64,000 nucleotides of DNA, from positions 53,498 to 117,497 of the forward strand of contig CAJNYU010003575.1 in NCBI GenBank assembly GCA_905331475.1. Reading direction: 5' to 3'. Below are positions 23,790 to 36,836 of the stretch, in pieces. This DNA comes from Rotaria socialis. Its lineage: Eukaryota; Rotifera; Eurotatoria; Philodinida; Philodinidae. The position numbers and the translations under genes were made by a program. Below the pieces are notes generated by a model that did not search any database, was not told where the DNA came from, and saw only the letters and a program-made list of their open reading frames with translations. Position 1 is the stretch's first letter, and the number at the start of each line of letters is the position of its first letter.

Positions 23790-24555
23790 TATGCGTTATT
23801 CTAAGCCACAACTGTGACGAACATAGAGAGTGTCGCCTATGCCCGTCGGCATGATGGTGTATTGTGCCATCTGCACATCTTTAGTCGTGCATTTCCTTTA
23901 GTTACATTCCCTTATATACGCGAGAGCGATCACACTTGGGCGGATATAGACAAAGAGGGAAGGGTTACGCAATAGAACAATGAGAGTTCATCAGGTCAAT
24001 GCACAGACATAGGATACAGCGAAGAGGATAAAGTCCATAAAGTGACCCGTAACGGTAAATACCGTTACAACAACGATTGTCTCAAGTTTTTTCAATTTCC
24101 TTAAGACGTTATTATCGTTAACAACAGTTTCTTATTAGACATACACGCTGTGTACAATGCTTCAGTTACAGAAATTATATGTTTAGATTAAGCGAGAATG
24201 ATACAGCGCATCACATTGTATGTTTTTCCAAGACATGATTCATTTTTCTTTTTTTTAGAGCGGTGTCCAATGACTGTGGAATAGGTATTCCTCCCCGATT
24301 CGTTCACAGTTCCAACGAATACTAAAATTTAAAAAAATACAATATTCACGATAGTTTTTACTGGTATATTCATTTTCATCGAGAAATTTGTGTACATGAA
24401 TGCTATGGTACAAGAAGTATTTCAGGCAAGGCATTATTTTGACTTTCATGAATTGGGAAGCTATGAGAGAATTGATAGCCAATTCTCATTTCCCAGAGGA
24501 ATTATCATGGCGCTGCTGGTAATTTCTCGTCAATTCAGGAATCACCATTTCTCAG

Positions 24556-24695
24556 TTCTTGGACACTACTAAATCCAGTAGATGCAACCGACACTTCTAA
24601 TATTTGTATCGGTAATAATCGAAACGATTCTGATACAGACTCATATATCGCTATTGTGAATAAAAAGAAGAAGTCATCTACATCGTCAGTTTGCA
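24556..24695 (+). other. Possible orphan exon
   Basis: Bounded by an acceptor-like CATTTCTCAG and a donor-like CAGTAAGT. It is open in one frame with a plausible polar composition (DATDTSNICIGNNRNDSD, then a Lys-rich end). No partner exons were found. Confidence 0.22.
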
Positions 24696-24882
24696 GTAAG
24701 TGTCTTAATGATTTTATGAATAATTATAAATTCTTGTGAAACAATTAAACTGATAATTAACGGTTATTACTGTAAATATGTTGTTTCCCCCTATCTAAGT
24801 CATAGAAATCACAATCACACCTTCACAAAATACATTTAGATGCAGCATATTACCATCTATTAAATCAAGCACCATTGAAAGG

Positions 24883-25722
24883 TCACAGAACAATTTCAGT
24901 AACAATTAATGCAATGAAAAGAGTACAATGAAAAACTGTCGCACTATAATAGAATAAAACGTACTCAAAACCAATTGGTATTGGTCGATGAGTACCCGGT
25001 AGAGGGATTTCAAGTTTGGAATATTGACAGAATCCAACTACTACAATGTTCCAGATTAATATCATTATGAAGAAAACTGAAAATATCGTTCCAAAACTCA
25101 AAACTATGATAGTTGTAGATATAAATGTAAAGTAATAAACAGCACTTAATGATTGTAGAAAAAATATCAAATATATGATATTATTAGTTCGAACTTGAAA
25201 TATCAATGTATAATAACGAGAAATACGAACTAATGCATTAGCCACTGCACGTGTACGAAATTCCAACAAATCCATTGATAAATCCATTAAAATTACTCCT
25301 GATAACATGATGGTAGACATGGATAGTATATGAATAAAAACATTATTCATCATCGACTGATTCTCAGGATTCAGTACTTGTGTATCCAAGTAATGAAGTA
25401 CAAGTGAGGAGAAGCAAATTACTTTATCGAGTGAACTTTTTACTTTGTATATTGTTGGAGTATTCAAGTAAAGCAGGAGCCACCATGCAATGCTACCAAT
25501 GATAGTAAATGGCAATGTAGTGACTTTCATGAGACAGTTGCCCAGTAACATCATACTAACTAGTTGAAAAGGTATAGTCATTCGACGATAAATTGTACTG
25601 ATTATTTCTGTTGTCCATTCTGGTTCGGATATTAGAATGTTCTTTGATTTTTGGAAATTTCCATATAAGCACCATCGAACAAGATGCCACGCACATAGAT
25701 GTAATAGGCTAAATCGAATCAT
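24883..25722 (-). CDS. Polytopic membrane protein of unknown family
   Basis: A single-exon frame of 279 residues starting at the ATG giving MIRFSLLHLCAWHLV. About seven hydrophobic segments are visible, including FQLVSMMLLGNCL, FTIIGSIAWWLLLYL, STIMLSGVILMDL, IIYLIFFLQSLSAVYYF, IIVLSFGTIFSVFFIMILI and a last helix CTLFIALIVTEIVL. A short polar loop with KLEIPLPGTHRPIPIG lies before the last helix. No GPCR DRY or NPxxY motif and no transporter signature was recognised. It is near the broken GPCR but there is no sequence link between them. Confidence 0.6.
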   Translation of the reverse strand: MIRFSLLHLCAWHLVRWCLYGNFQKSKNILISEPEWTTEIISTIYRRMTIPFQLVSMMLLGNCLMKVTTLPFTIIGSIAWWLLLYLNTPTIYKVKSSLDKVICFSSLVLHYLDTQVLNPENQSMMNNVFIHILSMSTIMLSGVILMDLSMDLLEFRTRAVANALVRISRYYTLIFQVRTNNIIYLIFFLQSLSAVYYFTFISTTIIVLSFGTIFSVFFIMILIWNIVVVGFCQYSKLEIPLPGTHRPIPIGFEYVLFYYSATVFHCTLFIALIVTEIVL

Positions 25723-26115
25723 TTTCTTATTCAATATTGTCAAGAGGAAAAGGTAGAGCGATGACCAAAAATGACTATAAGAAGCTTGAATTGTTTATTT
25801 TGATGATGATTGAAAGATGAAACACGTGTTAGATAATCGGTGGCTCATGAGAGCTTCATCTAAAATTTCATACATAGATTATAATGGTAGTATCAGAGCT
25901 GAAAAATAATGGATATAATGGCTTCTTAATCGTCTACATATTATTTTAATGCACTTAAAATATCAATTTCGTTGTGATAGTGAAGGTAATTTTATCAATA
26001 CAGTAAAAAATGCTCCAGATTTATACATTTTTCAGAAAAAATCCTCGGAGGATTAAAATGCGAAACACGATAGTGTCGCTTTTAAAAGCACAACGAAAAT
26101 AAATCTCATCGTTGC
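25723..26115. other. Intergenic with a fragment of a dispersed repeat
   Basis: At 26040-26072 the sequence GGATTAAAATGCGAAACACG matches the GTGAAACACG-type end of the repeats at 42981 and 45857, followed by unrelated DNA. Confidence 0.4.
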
Positions 26116-27806
26116 CCATGGAAAAAAATTCAAAAAAAGAACGGATAAGAACGCGTTGTCGAGATAAAAGGCTGCGTTGTGAAGACGTTTTTTTCCGACC
26201 TTTTCAGACGCGTTTGTGTAATGAAAAGCGCGTTCTTTTAAATAAAAGGAACGCGTTCTGATCGTTCCATAGGAACACGTTTTTCGCGGTAAGAACGTGT
26301 TCTTATTTAGAAGAAAAAAATCATTTATTTATTTTATTTTTAACTCTGTCATGCTCTCGAACACGTTCCTTTGCTATTCGTATAAATTCTCAAACTGCTG
26401 GTTCCTCTATTCGAATACTTACGTTCGCACTGAACGCGTTCCAATTCGTTTTGGATTTTACTACCGTAGAGCGGATTCGACCAGATAAACTTACAGTTTC
26501 AAAGTAGTGAATATCCGAATGAACAATACTTCCGTATGTTTGAAGAGCTAAATTTTCTATTTGTATTAAACAAAATTTATTCTGACGACGAAATTTATAC
26601 TTAAGACTGATCCATTTACGTTTACGAAAAATTAAATAAATTCAAAAATAAATTTAAAGAACTTTAATTTCTTTTAAAATAAAATATTGGAAATTTAACG
26701 TTTTAATATTTTTTGACATTCAATAAAATTTTTATAATATAGCTTACATTAATAAAAATTCAATACAAAGCTGTTCAAATTCAATTAAAATTCATGTAAT
26801 TAGACTTAAATATTTCTCAGGCGATCTAAACTCATTTACTGTGATTTTTATCGAATTCAAGTTTAATTAAATTGGTTTAAATTGAATTTACATAGTACGA
26901 TCGATTTGAGTAAATCGAATTGTTTTTCTATTTTAAAAAGTTAAATTCATTATAAATTTAAATCGACAAAAGCTAAATTTAATAGAAATTAATTAGAAAT
27001 CGATGGGCAATTCTGATTTTTATTATGAGCAAAAATAATTGATGCGTTCGATGGCAAAAAAAATGTAATAAATACATTTGAGGCATACACTAGTATAACT
27101 TTTGCAAAATTTCTGTTTAATATTTAAAATCAATTGAAACCTTCCCGATTACTACTTTTTAAATAAAAGAAAGAATATACGATTTGAGAATGTACATTAA
27201 AAAAGCAAGAGATTAGCGAATTTGTTTGATAAAAAAAAACTAGTTTAGGAAAAAGGAAAATCATTTACTACGAAACTCTAGATAGATGATCACTTTGCTT
27301 AAGAAGACACTACCTTTCAGTGCATTGCAACAGAAAGAAATTTTTTCATGTTGACACATATTTCTTAATTGGCATAGCACTTTCGTTACATCTATTTCGA
27401 TATACATATTTCAAATAATGAATTCCATTAAGTTAAAATGAGTCATTTTCACTACATAAAAGAACGCGTTCTGAAAGTTGTCGAAAAAGTTCTTCAGTAT
27501 ACGTTTTCAAGTGTTTTTGGAGAAACTGGTTTTCTAACTATAGGAACGAATTACTCGCGAACAAGTTCAAACGCATATCAGTTGAAAGCGTTCGGAGGAT
27601 AAAAGACACCTCTACTATTAACGCGTTCAATGTAATAAAAGCGCGTTGCTTACCAACAAGTATGCGTTCGAACGCGTTCACAATTTTGAGAAACGCGTCT
27701 AAACGCATCAATTTGTTCTTTGGAACGTGTTTGTAGTCGATAAAAGACGTTCAATTTTTTCGAAAGCGCGTTCTTTCACTTTCATTATAAGGAATATTTT
27801 TCCATG
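26116..27806. repeat. Fold-back element with AACGCGTTC word arrays
   Basis: Outer ends CCATGGAAAAAAATTC (26116) and the inverse of ATGGAAAAATATTCC (27788-27806). Both arms (about 26130-26470 and 27460-27790) are studded with variants of the palindromic word GAACGCGTTC; the middle about 1 kb is AT-rich and word-free. No coding capacity. Confidence 0.55.
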
Positions 27807-30800
27807 TGTGTGATTTGAAATGGAAGACAAATTGAATTTCCAACATAGTATGTGTCGAATCATGCACTAAAAATGGAAAACAGGAGTTAAATCCCAATCG
27901 AAATATTCAATAGTCGAGCATCTGTAAGAGGTAAAAAAAGAGATCTTATGTCTTACATGAATGTTGTATGCCTATCAGTCAATATGATGTATTTATATGA
28001 TGCTGCATAAGAAAATGACAAAAGATAATATAGGCAAAATGAAACGATTACAGGTACCTTTTACTACAAATATTTAAAAAAATACTTTTACATTCTTCAG
28101 GCGCCTATATTATAACTATAAAGACGCACGCACATTATGAATAATATAACAAATATTTAATGACGCACATTATTTGATTCCAGATACATATAAAGGTCAG
28201 AAATTCGGCAACAATTGTAATCGAAATACCAGAGTATCTGCTCTGTTTAAGTCAATGATATTATTTCATAAGTTGTATACATATCTGTGAAAATGGATTA
28301 GAGTATGATTGCCATATGGTTCTTCGCTGCATCTATTCAACCTGTCACATTGACGCCAGTAAATTCACACTCGAAACGATTGAAACTTAAATTATCATCT
28401 TATTCTAATGATTAGTTTTCAAATGATCTGTCATTCATCGTATTTTGAGAAGAATCACTGAGTCATAGCCACCAGAGAAAAATATCAAGTGAAACGTTTC
28501 TCGTTATTAACATCGATAATTCTCAGGATACTCGATACGCATTATTTATAAATAAATCCGTTGATGAATACAGATCTACCGGTCCGGTTACTGGCTCCCA
28601 AAGCCGAGGTAAAGCGATATTTCTTTGATGTTAAGCGGGCACCATTTGATTTATGATTTCATTAATACCTACAGTTAAATTTAATAGTTGTTCTTTTAGC
28701 CAGTATAATTTTTATTTCAATCAAAAATAAAAATAAAAATAGAGATTATAGTGCTTTGATGGACACGCATTTGTTTTCAACGATTCACCGGTGAAATGTA
28801 TAACGAGACGCACTATCAATTAAAACCGATGACTTATCCCTAAAATTTGTTCAATTTTTCTAACATGGGTAATTAGAAATATCAATGAATCGTTTCACTC
28901 TTAGTCGAGCTAAAGAAAGCTATTTCTAATACTGTTTCATCAGAATTCAGGAATATTTGAGGGTGTTTAAGAGAAAAAAACGAATATTTTACATTGTTTT
29001 AAACACGCTATATTAGCTATTTTTCTGCTTAACATAGAGTCAAATAGATATATACGATTTAAATTCGATAGTTGATGTTATATGACCACAGCTTTCAGAT
29101 AGTTTCAGTGCTTCTCAAACTTGATTTCTACCATAACAATGATTCTTGAATAATCCAGGAGACCTTTCAACATTAAACTTTGATTAAGCATCATTCTTAT
29201 ATACATTCCATTATTGATATTTATTTGGCAACATAATAAAGTGAAAAAGAGAGGTGATTAGGAGCTCACGAGCTTTGGATATTTAATTGTCTTTCCTATG
29301 AATAAAATTACGTCGCTAGTTAGAGCAGTAACAACTTGAAAGTTGAAAATAGTAGGCAGTTATCAAAATATACATTTTAACTGGTGTATACCTAGAAATA
29401 ATTAGGAAGCAGAAGAAAAAACAAGAACGACCTAATGTTTTGGCTGAAAATATCGAGGATGAATATCATGTGGTGAATTAGGAGATGTAGAATTCATTTA
29501 TTAAATATTGTTTGCAGCAGTAGAATAATAGGATAACAACCAACAAGTACAAATATATTTTCATTATCTTGGAGCATTTTTTCTTTTATGTTGTTTTCAT
29601 TGGGGTATATGCTTATCATAGGAAAATAAGAGTGCTATTCACTATCTTATTACGACATGTGCATTATATTTCATTTTCTTCACATTTTTGACGTCAACAA
29701 AAACACTAATATCATCACAAGAGAAACCAGTTTATAGAATTTCCAGGTCAAAATGGCATTTTTCGACCATACCCTGTAAACATCTACGATAAATATTTTC
29801 ACCATTGAAAAAAATTGATTTCAAGTTTAAAAAAGGGATATTATTATACCAGGGTAGAACACTGCAGGTGGTGCAAGTCATCCTGGGAGTGGTTATTATT
29901 ATGGCCTCATCTTCGATACAAAATGGAATTAAGATTCAGGAGTTGTGTTTAACCACCAGTTTTCTATAGTACAGATCCAGGATGGTCTCTTTTCTATCAT
30001 GATATATCTCTCTAGGAAAACTTCAACAAAATTCAAGAAGATAACCCTGAGAATTTCTTTCGGATGCAAGAGAATACAAAAATTGAAAGGCAGACACGGG
30101 ACGTTACATCTTCAATGAATCTAGTTTATTGTCTGTATGTTCTCATGTGTATGTTTTTCTTCTTTCTTTCCTTTTTTCTTGCTCTTTTATTTTTGTTCTT
30201 TGTGCAATTTAACTTTTCATTATTTTTGTCAGAATAGTAACTGTCTTTTTTGGAAAGTTTATTGAACGCAGCGTATTTATTTATTGATAGCATATCGTAT
30301 ATTTTAACTATACTGAAAATATAATAAAATTACGAAGAGCTATCACTCATCTTCAGCTTAGTACCTGTTGTCAGCCCGATCCTTGCGTTTACAAATAAAA
30401 TATATACAAAAACGTTTTAGTAGAAAAATGTCAATAAGTCCTAAAAAAAGCACCCACGAAGCTACTGTTTTAAAGTACTTCGAGAATTATTTGGATTAGA
30501 ATATACCGAAATCATTTTAGATTTAGTTATTTTCAGTTTAGAATTCTCAAACGATGCTTAATGATATCGGTACCAGTAGCAATTTGTTAATAAATTAAAT
30601 AATTTAAGAGAGAATTTCAATTTCTATATGAGACGTTGCTCATACAAGGAGCCTTTTGTAATAGTAGGACTTCGTGATATTGTATGTTTTATTATAGAAG
30701 CAAGAGTTCATCTGATAATAGTTCAAAATAAGACGAACGAATTCACTTTGAAAGGAATGCAGAGGGTAACTTCGTCGATGAGTTTCGTGTTATTCATTGA

Positions 30801-31510
30801 AATAATAATATACTATTTAGGGCTCTGCATTACAAATAAGCACAAAAAATGAAAAACTAAGACCAAAACCATTATTTTATTTGTCTCTGATATAGGTGAG
30901 TAACAAACGATGCAGGTATAGGTTTCATTATTCAATTCCTGGTCATGCATTAAAAGACGTACGATGGGTTCGACGCATGTCCAAAATTAAAAGGAGATTT
31001 GTAAATGCTTCATTTATTCAGCTAATTTAGAAGAGTAACGTATATTAGACATATATTTATCTTAGTTTCATAATTTTCCGAGTAACATTTAATATTAAGC
31101 TATTGAAAATAGCAAGCAAGAGTTCTAAGAAAGATGATGTTAACTGCAACAAATTCAGAATGAATATTGCATTATGAATCTTCTTAGCATTGAAAAGACA
31201 AATGTCATCGAAGAAACATAGTTCAAAATTAGTTTAGATGTTCAACTACTATTTAACGTAAGTACTCATGTTCCAATCTTCTCCTCAGCATTGTTTCAAT
31301 AGGTTTCTATGACTCGAGAATGAGATATCTATATGAAAAAATGCTTGCTGATTTTGATCATATCGGGTAGAGTTATTTGACCAGTCGAAAAATGCATGTT
31401 TTGCTAGCCCATCACTGACCCCTCGTTATATCGTAAAATAGTAAGCCATATGGTACGTTCAAAATTTGCATTTAATCGTTTATTTATTTTATTGTTTTGC
31501 TCATCGGGAG
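27807..31510. other. Long gene-poor stretch
   Basis: AT-rich with no supported gene. Around 29840-30110 one frame shows short coding-like segments (for example STDPGWSLFYHDISL) broken by stops, possibly a remnant of a lost gene. Confidence 0.4.
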
Positions 31511-32275
31511 TAGGCATGCACCGAAACCGGGTACAAACCGGATAGTTCGGGTCAGTACTACCCGGATTCGGTACTGGGATTCGCGGGCCTACTTATTCGT
31601 ATCCTTCGAAGCATAGAAATGAATAATAAATAGCACCTATGGATGTATAATAGGTGGTAAAAGATGAGTTCATGTCAAAGATCATTTGCCTTGCTCAGCC
31701 TATCATAGTTAATCTCATTTATCAGAACGGATACAGTTAAATGAGCTTCTCTTAATATTCATCTTGGACTCAACTACAAGAAATCGTCGAATGGTTCTCC
31801 TTATTAAATTTTCCGGAAATACAGATGTAAGATTTTTTCCATCGGCCTAGTAAAAATATCAATACTAATAATGCTGATATCAATATCACCAATACTAAAT
31901 TGTATTAATATTGGTAGTATTCGAATTCTCACATCCCTACTTAGACTATCAGAAGGATCATTTCAATAAGGAGAACCTTTCGACGATTTCCTGTAGCTGA
32001 GTTCATGAGAAATATTAATAAAAACTCATTTAATTGTATGCTTTCCTGATAAATAAGATTATCTGTGATAGATTGAGGAAGAGACGATAAATCTTTGAAA
32101 TAAAATCATTTATTATTATCTATCTATAGGTACTATTTATTATTCATTTCTATACTGCGAAGGATACGAGAAGTAGGCACAGAAATCCCGTTATCCAATC
32201 TGGTTATGACCGAACCCGGGTAGTACCGAATCTGGATAGTATCAAACCCGGGTAGTTCGGGTTCGGTGCAAGTCT
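31511..32275. mobile_element. Fold-back element with CCGGGTAGT word ends
   Basis: Long inverted arms of about 350 bp. The outer parts carry repeated CCCGGGTAGTWC-like words (left from TAGGCATGCACCGAA, right ending TTCGGTGCAAGTCTA). Inner parts such as GAAATGAATAATAAATAG and GAAATCGTCGAA recur in inverse orientation. A small segment near 31850-31940 with AATACTACCAATATT-like sequence ending ACATCCCT resembles the MITE at 60013 and is probably nested. No clear target duplication. Confidence 0.65.
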
Positions 32276-33877
32276 AGTAATGCCAATCTCGTAAAATGAA
32301 GTCAATATTTTCTTTATTTAGGTATGCAGCAATAATCAATTGAAATGCAAGTTTAATAAGATAAAATAAATTAATATTTTTTATCTATTTAGGTATACGT
32401 GAATAATTGATTTCCTGGTAAGTTGAATGTTAAAATATAAGGCATTCTTCTCTTTTTTTGTTTACGATCGTCTTAGCAACAAGTAACGGCGATGCCCGTT
32501 TCGTGTGAATAAAGGAAAAATTGCTGGCTCGTATTCTGTTTATAACAAATCCAGGTAAAATATAACGCATACAATTTAGTGTTTCAGCATAAAAACTAAG
32601 GTTAAGAATAGAATTAAGGGTTAATGCTAGAAATAGTGTTTAGGATAGAAATAAAGGGGCTAAACCTGAAATTAACGGCTGGATATAGCAGTAGTGGCGA
32701 ATGCTAGACTAATTGAGTGTCGTGGACTACACTTTACCACTCTAGAACCATTTCTTTTGGAAGAAAAAGTAAAAGGTTCCAGCTAGAACCAGATTTTGTT
32801 TGAACCTTAAACGGTTCTGAAAATGGTACTCAAATCTAGAACCTTAAACGGTTCAGTATGATATCTTTTTTTCTTTTTCAGTAACATTGATTATTCTCGA
32901 GATATACGTTTCTTAATTTAAAATAAATATCTGTGCCCTTGAGTTTTGTATGTGTATACAAATTGATAAATCTAGTAATACTGTAAAGCTTTGAAATTTA
33001 TCACCAGTTAATGAATCTATTCAATATAGATTAATAAATTAAAAATCTGTGGATGCAGACCCGTAGGAGGGAACACTGCCAATAACAGCCACACCTTAGA
33101 CAGAGCACTAGATAGTGGATTGCTTTTGTGGTTATTTTACGAATCATAGTATTTTATGTCCAGGAGAGTCGAAATTCTGACCCCTTCAAACCTTTTAAGT
33201 CAAAACAAAAAGTGTTCTCCGCATATGAAGTCACTTGTTTTCGACCACTAAGGTTGTGAGAAAATAGAGAGCATAGTTTTGATTCATTGAAGTTTCGATG
33301 AAAACATTTTTTTAAGTGAAAGAGAATTAAGAATTCTAAGATAATTGATTGAACACAAGAATTAACTTTAAGCTATCTGCTTAGTCTTATTCAAGTAAGT
33401 GAAGACTTCTTTTTTTTTCTTCTTTTAAGGTTAATCTTAATGCTGTTGGATGGTGATAGAGAAAATTTTCAAAACGCATATTGAAGTGCAGTATAACGTC
33501 AAAAAGTCAACTTAAAAATAAGAATGTACAATGTGACTCGCTATTCGTAGTCCAGTATTATTATTTTTTCATCGATGAATATTGAATTTTTTTTCTGTCA
33601 ACCATGAACCCTTGTGCATTTCTACAACAACAAAAAATGGAGTGAATGAAGCAAACAATCAAAAATGTAAAATTCCTCAAAAAGAAATTTCGAGCGAAGT
33701 TTCCGTTCATCTTCAATTGTTTGTTTTTAATATAATAAGAGCGAAAACTAGTAAGGCACGTGCTTTATGGTGTATCGAAATCGAACTAAAATATCGTTTA
33801 TTTTCATACCATTCTCAATCGACTGTTTAGTCTTTTCTTGCTTAAATTCTTCTGAAAATCATACAAGTAAAATCATA
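32276..33877. other. Intergenic with short-word arrays
   Basis: 32590-32660 has loose GGGTTAA-type repetition. 32740-32860 has clustered AGAACC/GGTTC words (for example CTAGAACCTTAAACGGTTC). No supported gene. Confidence 0.4.
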
Positions 33878-35227
33878 CTACGTATTAACAGAAGGTTCTG
33901 GTATAGTCATACGTTCAGCCTCCATTCTCAAATAGGGCCCCTTGTAGGTAAATAGTGCCGATGCACTAACAAAAAATATAATAACAATGAATATGGAAGC
34001 AGGCGTAAATATATGATTCAATGTATAAACTGGTGCCAGTTTGATAAGATAACCATGAGTAAAGATAAAAATCGCGCCTAATACATTACCAGCACATAAG
34101 AGTAAACCAGTGGACCATTCAGCACGTACTGGATAAGTACATTCGACAGCACACTCAAAAGAAACGGGCAATAGTGGCAGTAAGAATAAACCCATGAGGC
34201 TGACTGAAACAGCAAGTGGATAAAACATATGAGGTCGAAGAACGACAATGAAAAAGACTGCCGAGCCACATACACCCACGAGTAACACCTTGAGCATCAA
34301 TAGATAGGCATGTGTTCGATCCATTATCACACCTGATACACAGGAACTGAAAATACCTGCCACAATCAATGTGGCGCCAAATATACCTGCATCTTCGCTC
34401 GAGTATCCACTCGGTTGAATTAGTTGATAGAGTACAGTGGTAATGGAATTGGCCATAGCCAGCCCGAGAGCAAAGCCAAAGAGAAGAATAACATAGTGAC
34501 GATTGGTGAGCAAACGTATGAGGTCTTCCTTGATATTGATGGATTGGTGATGCTCTTCTGAAGGTGACGGTGGCGATGGAGGTTCCGATCTAATAACGAG
34601 AATAAGTAAGAGTGTCGTCAATGTAGTGAAAGCAGCTTCAATCGTTAGAAGAATAAAAAATTGACGCGACGATGAGCCATCAGTGACAACAAGCGATGGT
34701 AGAAGAGAACCAACAGCAGCACCCAATGGATTGGCCATAGAGCATAAAGCCGTTGCCATATCACGCTGTTGCGGTGCAAACCATCTAGTAGCGAATTGTG
34801 CGGTCAAGTTCAAGAAGAAAGGTCCTGCTATAGACGGAAAAAATTGACCGATTAAAAGAGCTGCGTATCCACGACTGGGTGAGATGAGTGCGAGTAAACG
34901 AATCCATACGCCTGCGTTTAAGAGAGCTCCAATGATCATTCCAGTTCGCATGGAAAACATCTGATATACCATTATTGCCAGAGCCGAGCCCAATACATAA
35001 AGAAAGAGAAAAATAATGGCCAAACTATTGACTTGTACCGATGTAATATGAAAGAAGGTGGCTGTTTCTGATTCAATAGGAGCAAATGTCATGCTATGAA
35101 ATGAATAGGAAAAAGTCACCAGTATGTAGACAAGCAATTGAAGCCATCGAATACGATAGACGCGATAATTTGTTAACTCAGTCGTAGCCATAATTGTCGG
35201 CCTCACGGGCGTCTCCTGTTCCATCAT
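33878..35227 (-). CDS. Major facilitator transporter, SLC49 (FLVCR/MFSD7)-like
   Basis: A single-exon frame of 449 residues from ATG ATG GAA at 35227, with 12 predicted helices. The N-half has RIRWLQLLVYILVTFSYSFH followed by a FAPIE segment, and WFAPQQRDMATALCSMANPL, a loop and helix typical of the SLC49 family (compare RAT-x-MSNPLG in MFSD7). A hydrophilic, Pro/Ser-rich central loop (SEPPSPPSPSEEHH) separates the halves. The C-half has GVIMDRTHAY (MFS loop motif), AVECTYPVRAEW and STGLLLCAGNVLGAIF, matching the conserved ELxYPVxEG/GLL region. Family members move haem, choline or related solutes at the plasma membrane; the actual substrate here is not deducible. The gene appears complete and intronless. 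Confidence 0.85.
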   Translation of the reverse strand: MMEQETPVRPTIMATTELTNYRVYRIRWLQLLVYILVTFSYSFHSMTFAPIESETATFFHITSVQVNSLAIIFLFLYVLGSALAIMVYQMFSMRTGMIIGALLNAGVWIRLLALISPSRGYAALLIGQFFPSIAGPFFLNLTAQFATRWFAPQQRDMATALCSMANPLGAAVGSLLPSLVVTDGSSSRQFFILLTIEAAFTTLTTLLLILVIRSEPPSPPSPSEEHHQSINIKEDLIRLLTNRHYVILLFGFALGLAMANSITTVLYQLIQPSGYSSEDAGIFGATLIVAGIFSSCVSGVIMDRTHAYLLMLKVLLVGVCGSAVFFIVVLRPHMFYPLAVSVSLMGLFLLPLLPVSFECAVECTYPVRAEWSTGLLLCAGNVLGAIFIFTHGYLIKLAPVYTLNHIFTPASIFIVIIFFVSASALFTYKGPYLRMEAERMTIPEPSVNT

Positions 35228-36079
35228 ATAGCTAGTGTGGTTGGTGTGAGGGATCTATCAGTGAAATATTTTGTGTTCGTGTTATCTTGGTCACGAATCT
35301 TATCTTTTCTTACTTTGTTTTGTTGTTGAGAAAAAAAGAAAGAAAAAACAAGCAAAGCTATTGGTCTTTATTGATTAATCAAATCAATCTCAAAGTATTT
35401 CATTGTAGTATAAAGCTAAAGATTATATCGTAAGAAATCTGAGAAATACATGAGTAAAAGCTAAAGTACAACAATGTCTTGCTACTACCGATCCATTTTT
35501 TGATTTTATTTAATAAACAAATACAAGTTGACTAAATTTAAGATTAACCAAATGAATGACTCACACACAATTATGAACAATTGTGTATTAAACCAAATGA
35601 AGTTGAATTAGCTCATTTGTATTATTTACCAAACGCTGGACTAAAACATCTTACAATAAAAATATCAACATTTCTTGATAATTTACTCCTGTCTCACTTC
35701 GATGAAATAGCATCAAAGTATCTACTGTCACTTTTGGTTTATTGATGTATTCAAACAGTTACAAACATAGTCCAATGATAATATGCACGATTAATGTTTG
35801 AGATCTTTATGCAATGATACCACCACTAGAAAGAGTATACTCTTATTAGAGAAAATGTTGAATCAATTAACATTTAAGGGCGTGGGTATAAATTTTGTTT
35901 TCATATCGACAGTTGAAGTCACACACACACACAAACTCGCAAGAAGGCGAAATACAGTGAATAGAACGTCAGCAGTTCAATCAGATCTTCATTTATTAGT
36001 TTTAGGAATTTATCTCGTAAAGTTTTTGAATTAAGCGTTTCTTTTGTTTTTCTATCGGATTGTCAATCATGCTACGAAT
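35228..36079. other. Intergenic
   Basis: Upstream region of the transporter; a short (CA)n run lies near 35925. No supported gene. Confidence 0.45.
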
Positions 36080-36445
36080 TCAAAGTGCATGGCAAATTAC
36101 CCGTAGCGTGTTGGTGTCCGAATTGAGTGATTCTGTCGCGTCGCAGCGATAGCCACCATAAGTCGCGACTGTGTGCCAGCAAAGTCTATAGGCAGCATCT
36201 GTACTTGCTGTGTCAAAACTGCTGCGTGCTGCTATGTCGTTGCCGTTATCAAAGCCCCATCAATAGCTATTGGAGTAGTGCCAACCGACACCATTAGCTA
36301 CATGTGTGCAATTACTAAATGTGCTGTAATCGTACAGTAAATATGCACGAAGTTCCATTGCAGTTACAGTCAGGATCGTATTGTTTTGCGCGTGACACCC
36401 AAGTAATAGCTTATCCTTATTACATATAGTAAGGATTGACGTAAA
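36080..36445 (-). pseudogene. Decayed Cys-rich extracellular domain gene
   Basis: One minus-strand frame reads a recognisable domain: CNKDKLLLGCHAQNN, then CTHVANGVGWHYSNSY, an in-frame TGA, WGFDNGND, then YRLCWHT and GGYRC, closing with a LNSD motif before a stop. I recall this GVGWYYS/RLCWHT/GGYRCG pattern from multi-copy extracellular domains in bdelloid genomes. The TGA falls where a sense codon is expected, and one usual Cys (before the DTAS segment) is Phe, so the copy looks inactivated. Only this exon is visible; an acceptor-like ATATAGCAG lies just upstream. Base composition is more GC-rich than its surroundings. Confidence 0.6.
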
Positions 36446-36699
36446 AACTGCTATATTAACGAGGGAAGATCCACAAGTGTGATTCGCCGATCTAGCTCAT
36501 CTTTTGCCCACAAGTTGGACCTGTTGAGATTATTATAACCTCAAAAGGGTTCGTCCCCATACGCTGTCCTTCCCGAGTTATGACTGTTTTACCGTATTTT
36601 CAACCACTGACAAGAGATTCGTGGGAGAATCGAATGAATGAATTTTGACCTGAAATTTTTCCCATGGGTAGGTCTTCTAGTCATTAGAATGCCCTAAAA

Positions 36700-36836
36700 A
36701 GTTTACCCAAAAAGAATGTTTTCTTCTCGAAATATTGAGTGCCTAAAAACGATCCTATGTGACAAGAAAAGGTAAGAAAACCGAGTTTTTTGGACATTCA
36801 ATATTTCGAGAAGAAAACATTCTTTTTGGGTAAACT
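36700..36836. repeat. Perfect 39-bp inverted repeat ending at the assembly gap
   Basis: The arm 36700-36738 (AGTTTACCCAAAAAGAATGT and onwards) is repeated exactly in inverse at 36798-36836, whose last base touches the first N. The spacer is 59 bp. Confidence 0.9.

Noticed and set aside
28560..28650. 5S rRNA-like stretch (TACTGGCTCCCAAAGCCGAG)
   Set aside because: Only a vague resemblance; conserved 5S blocks are missing.
30628..30852. 74-codon plus-strand frame
   Set aside because: Isolated, no homology signal or splice sites.
33582..33955. Two plus-strand frames at the 3' end of the MFS gene
   Set aside because: Low-complexity, partly antisense to the transporter, no support.
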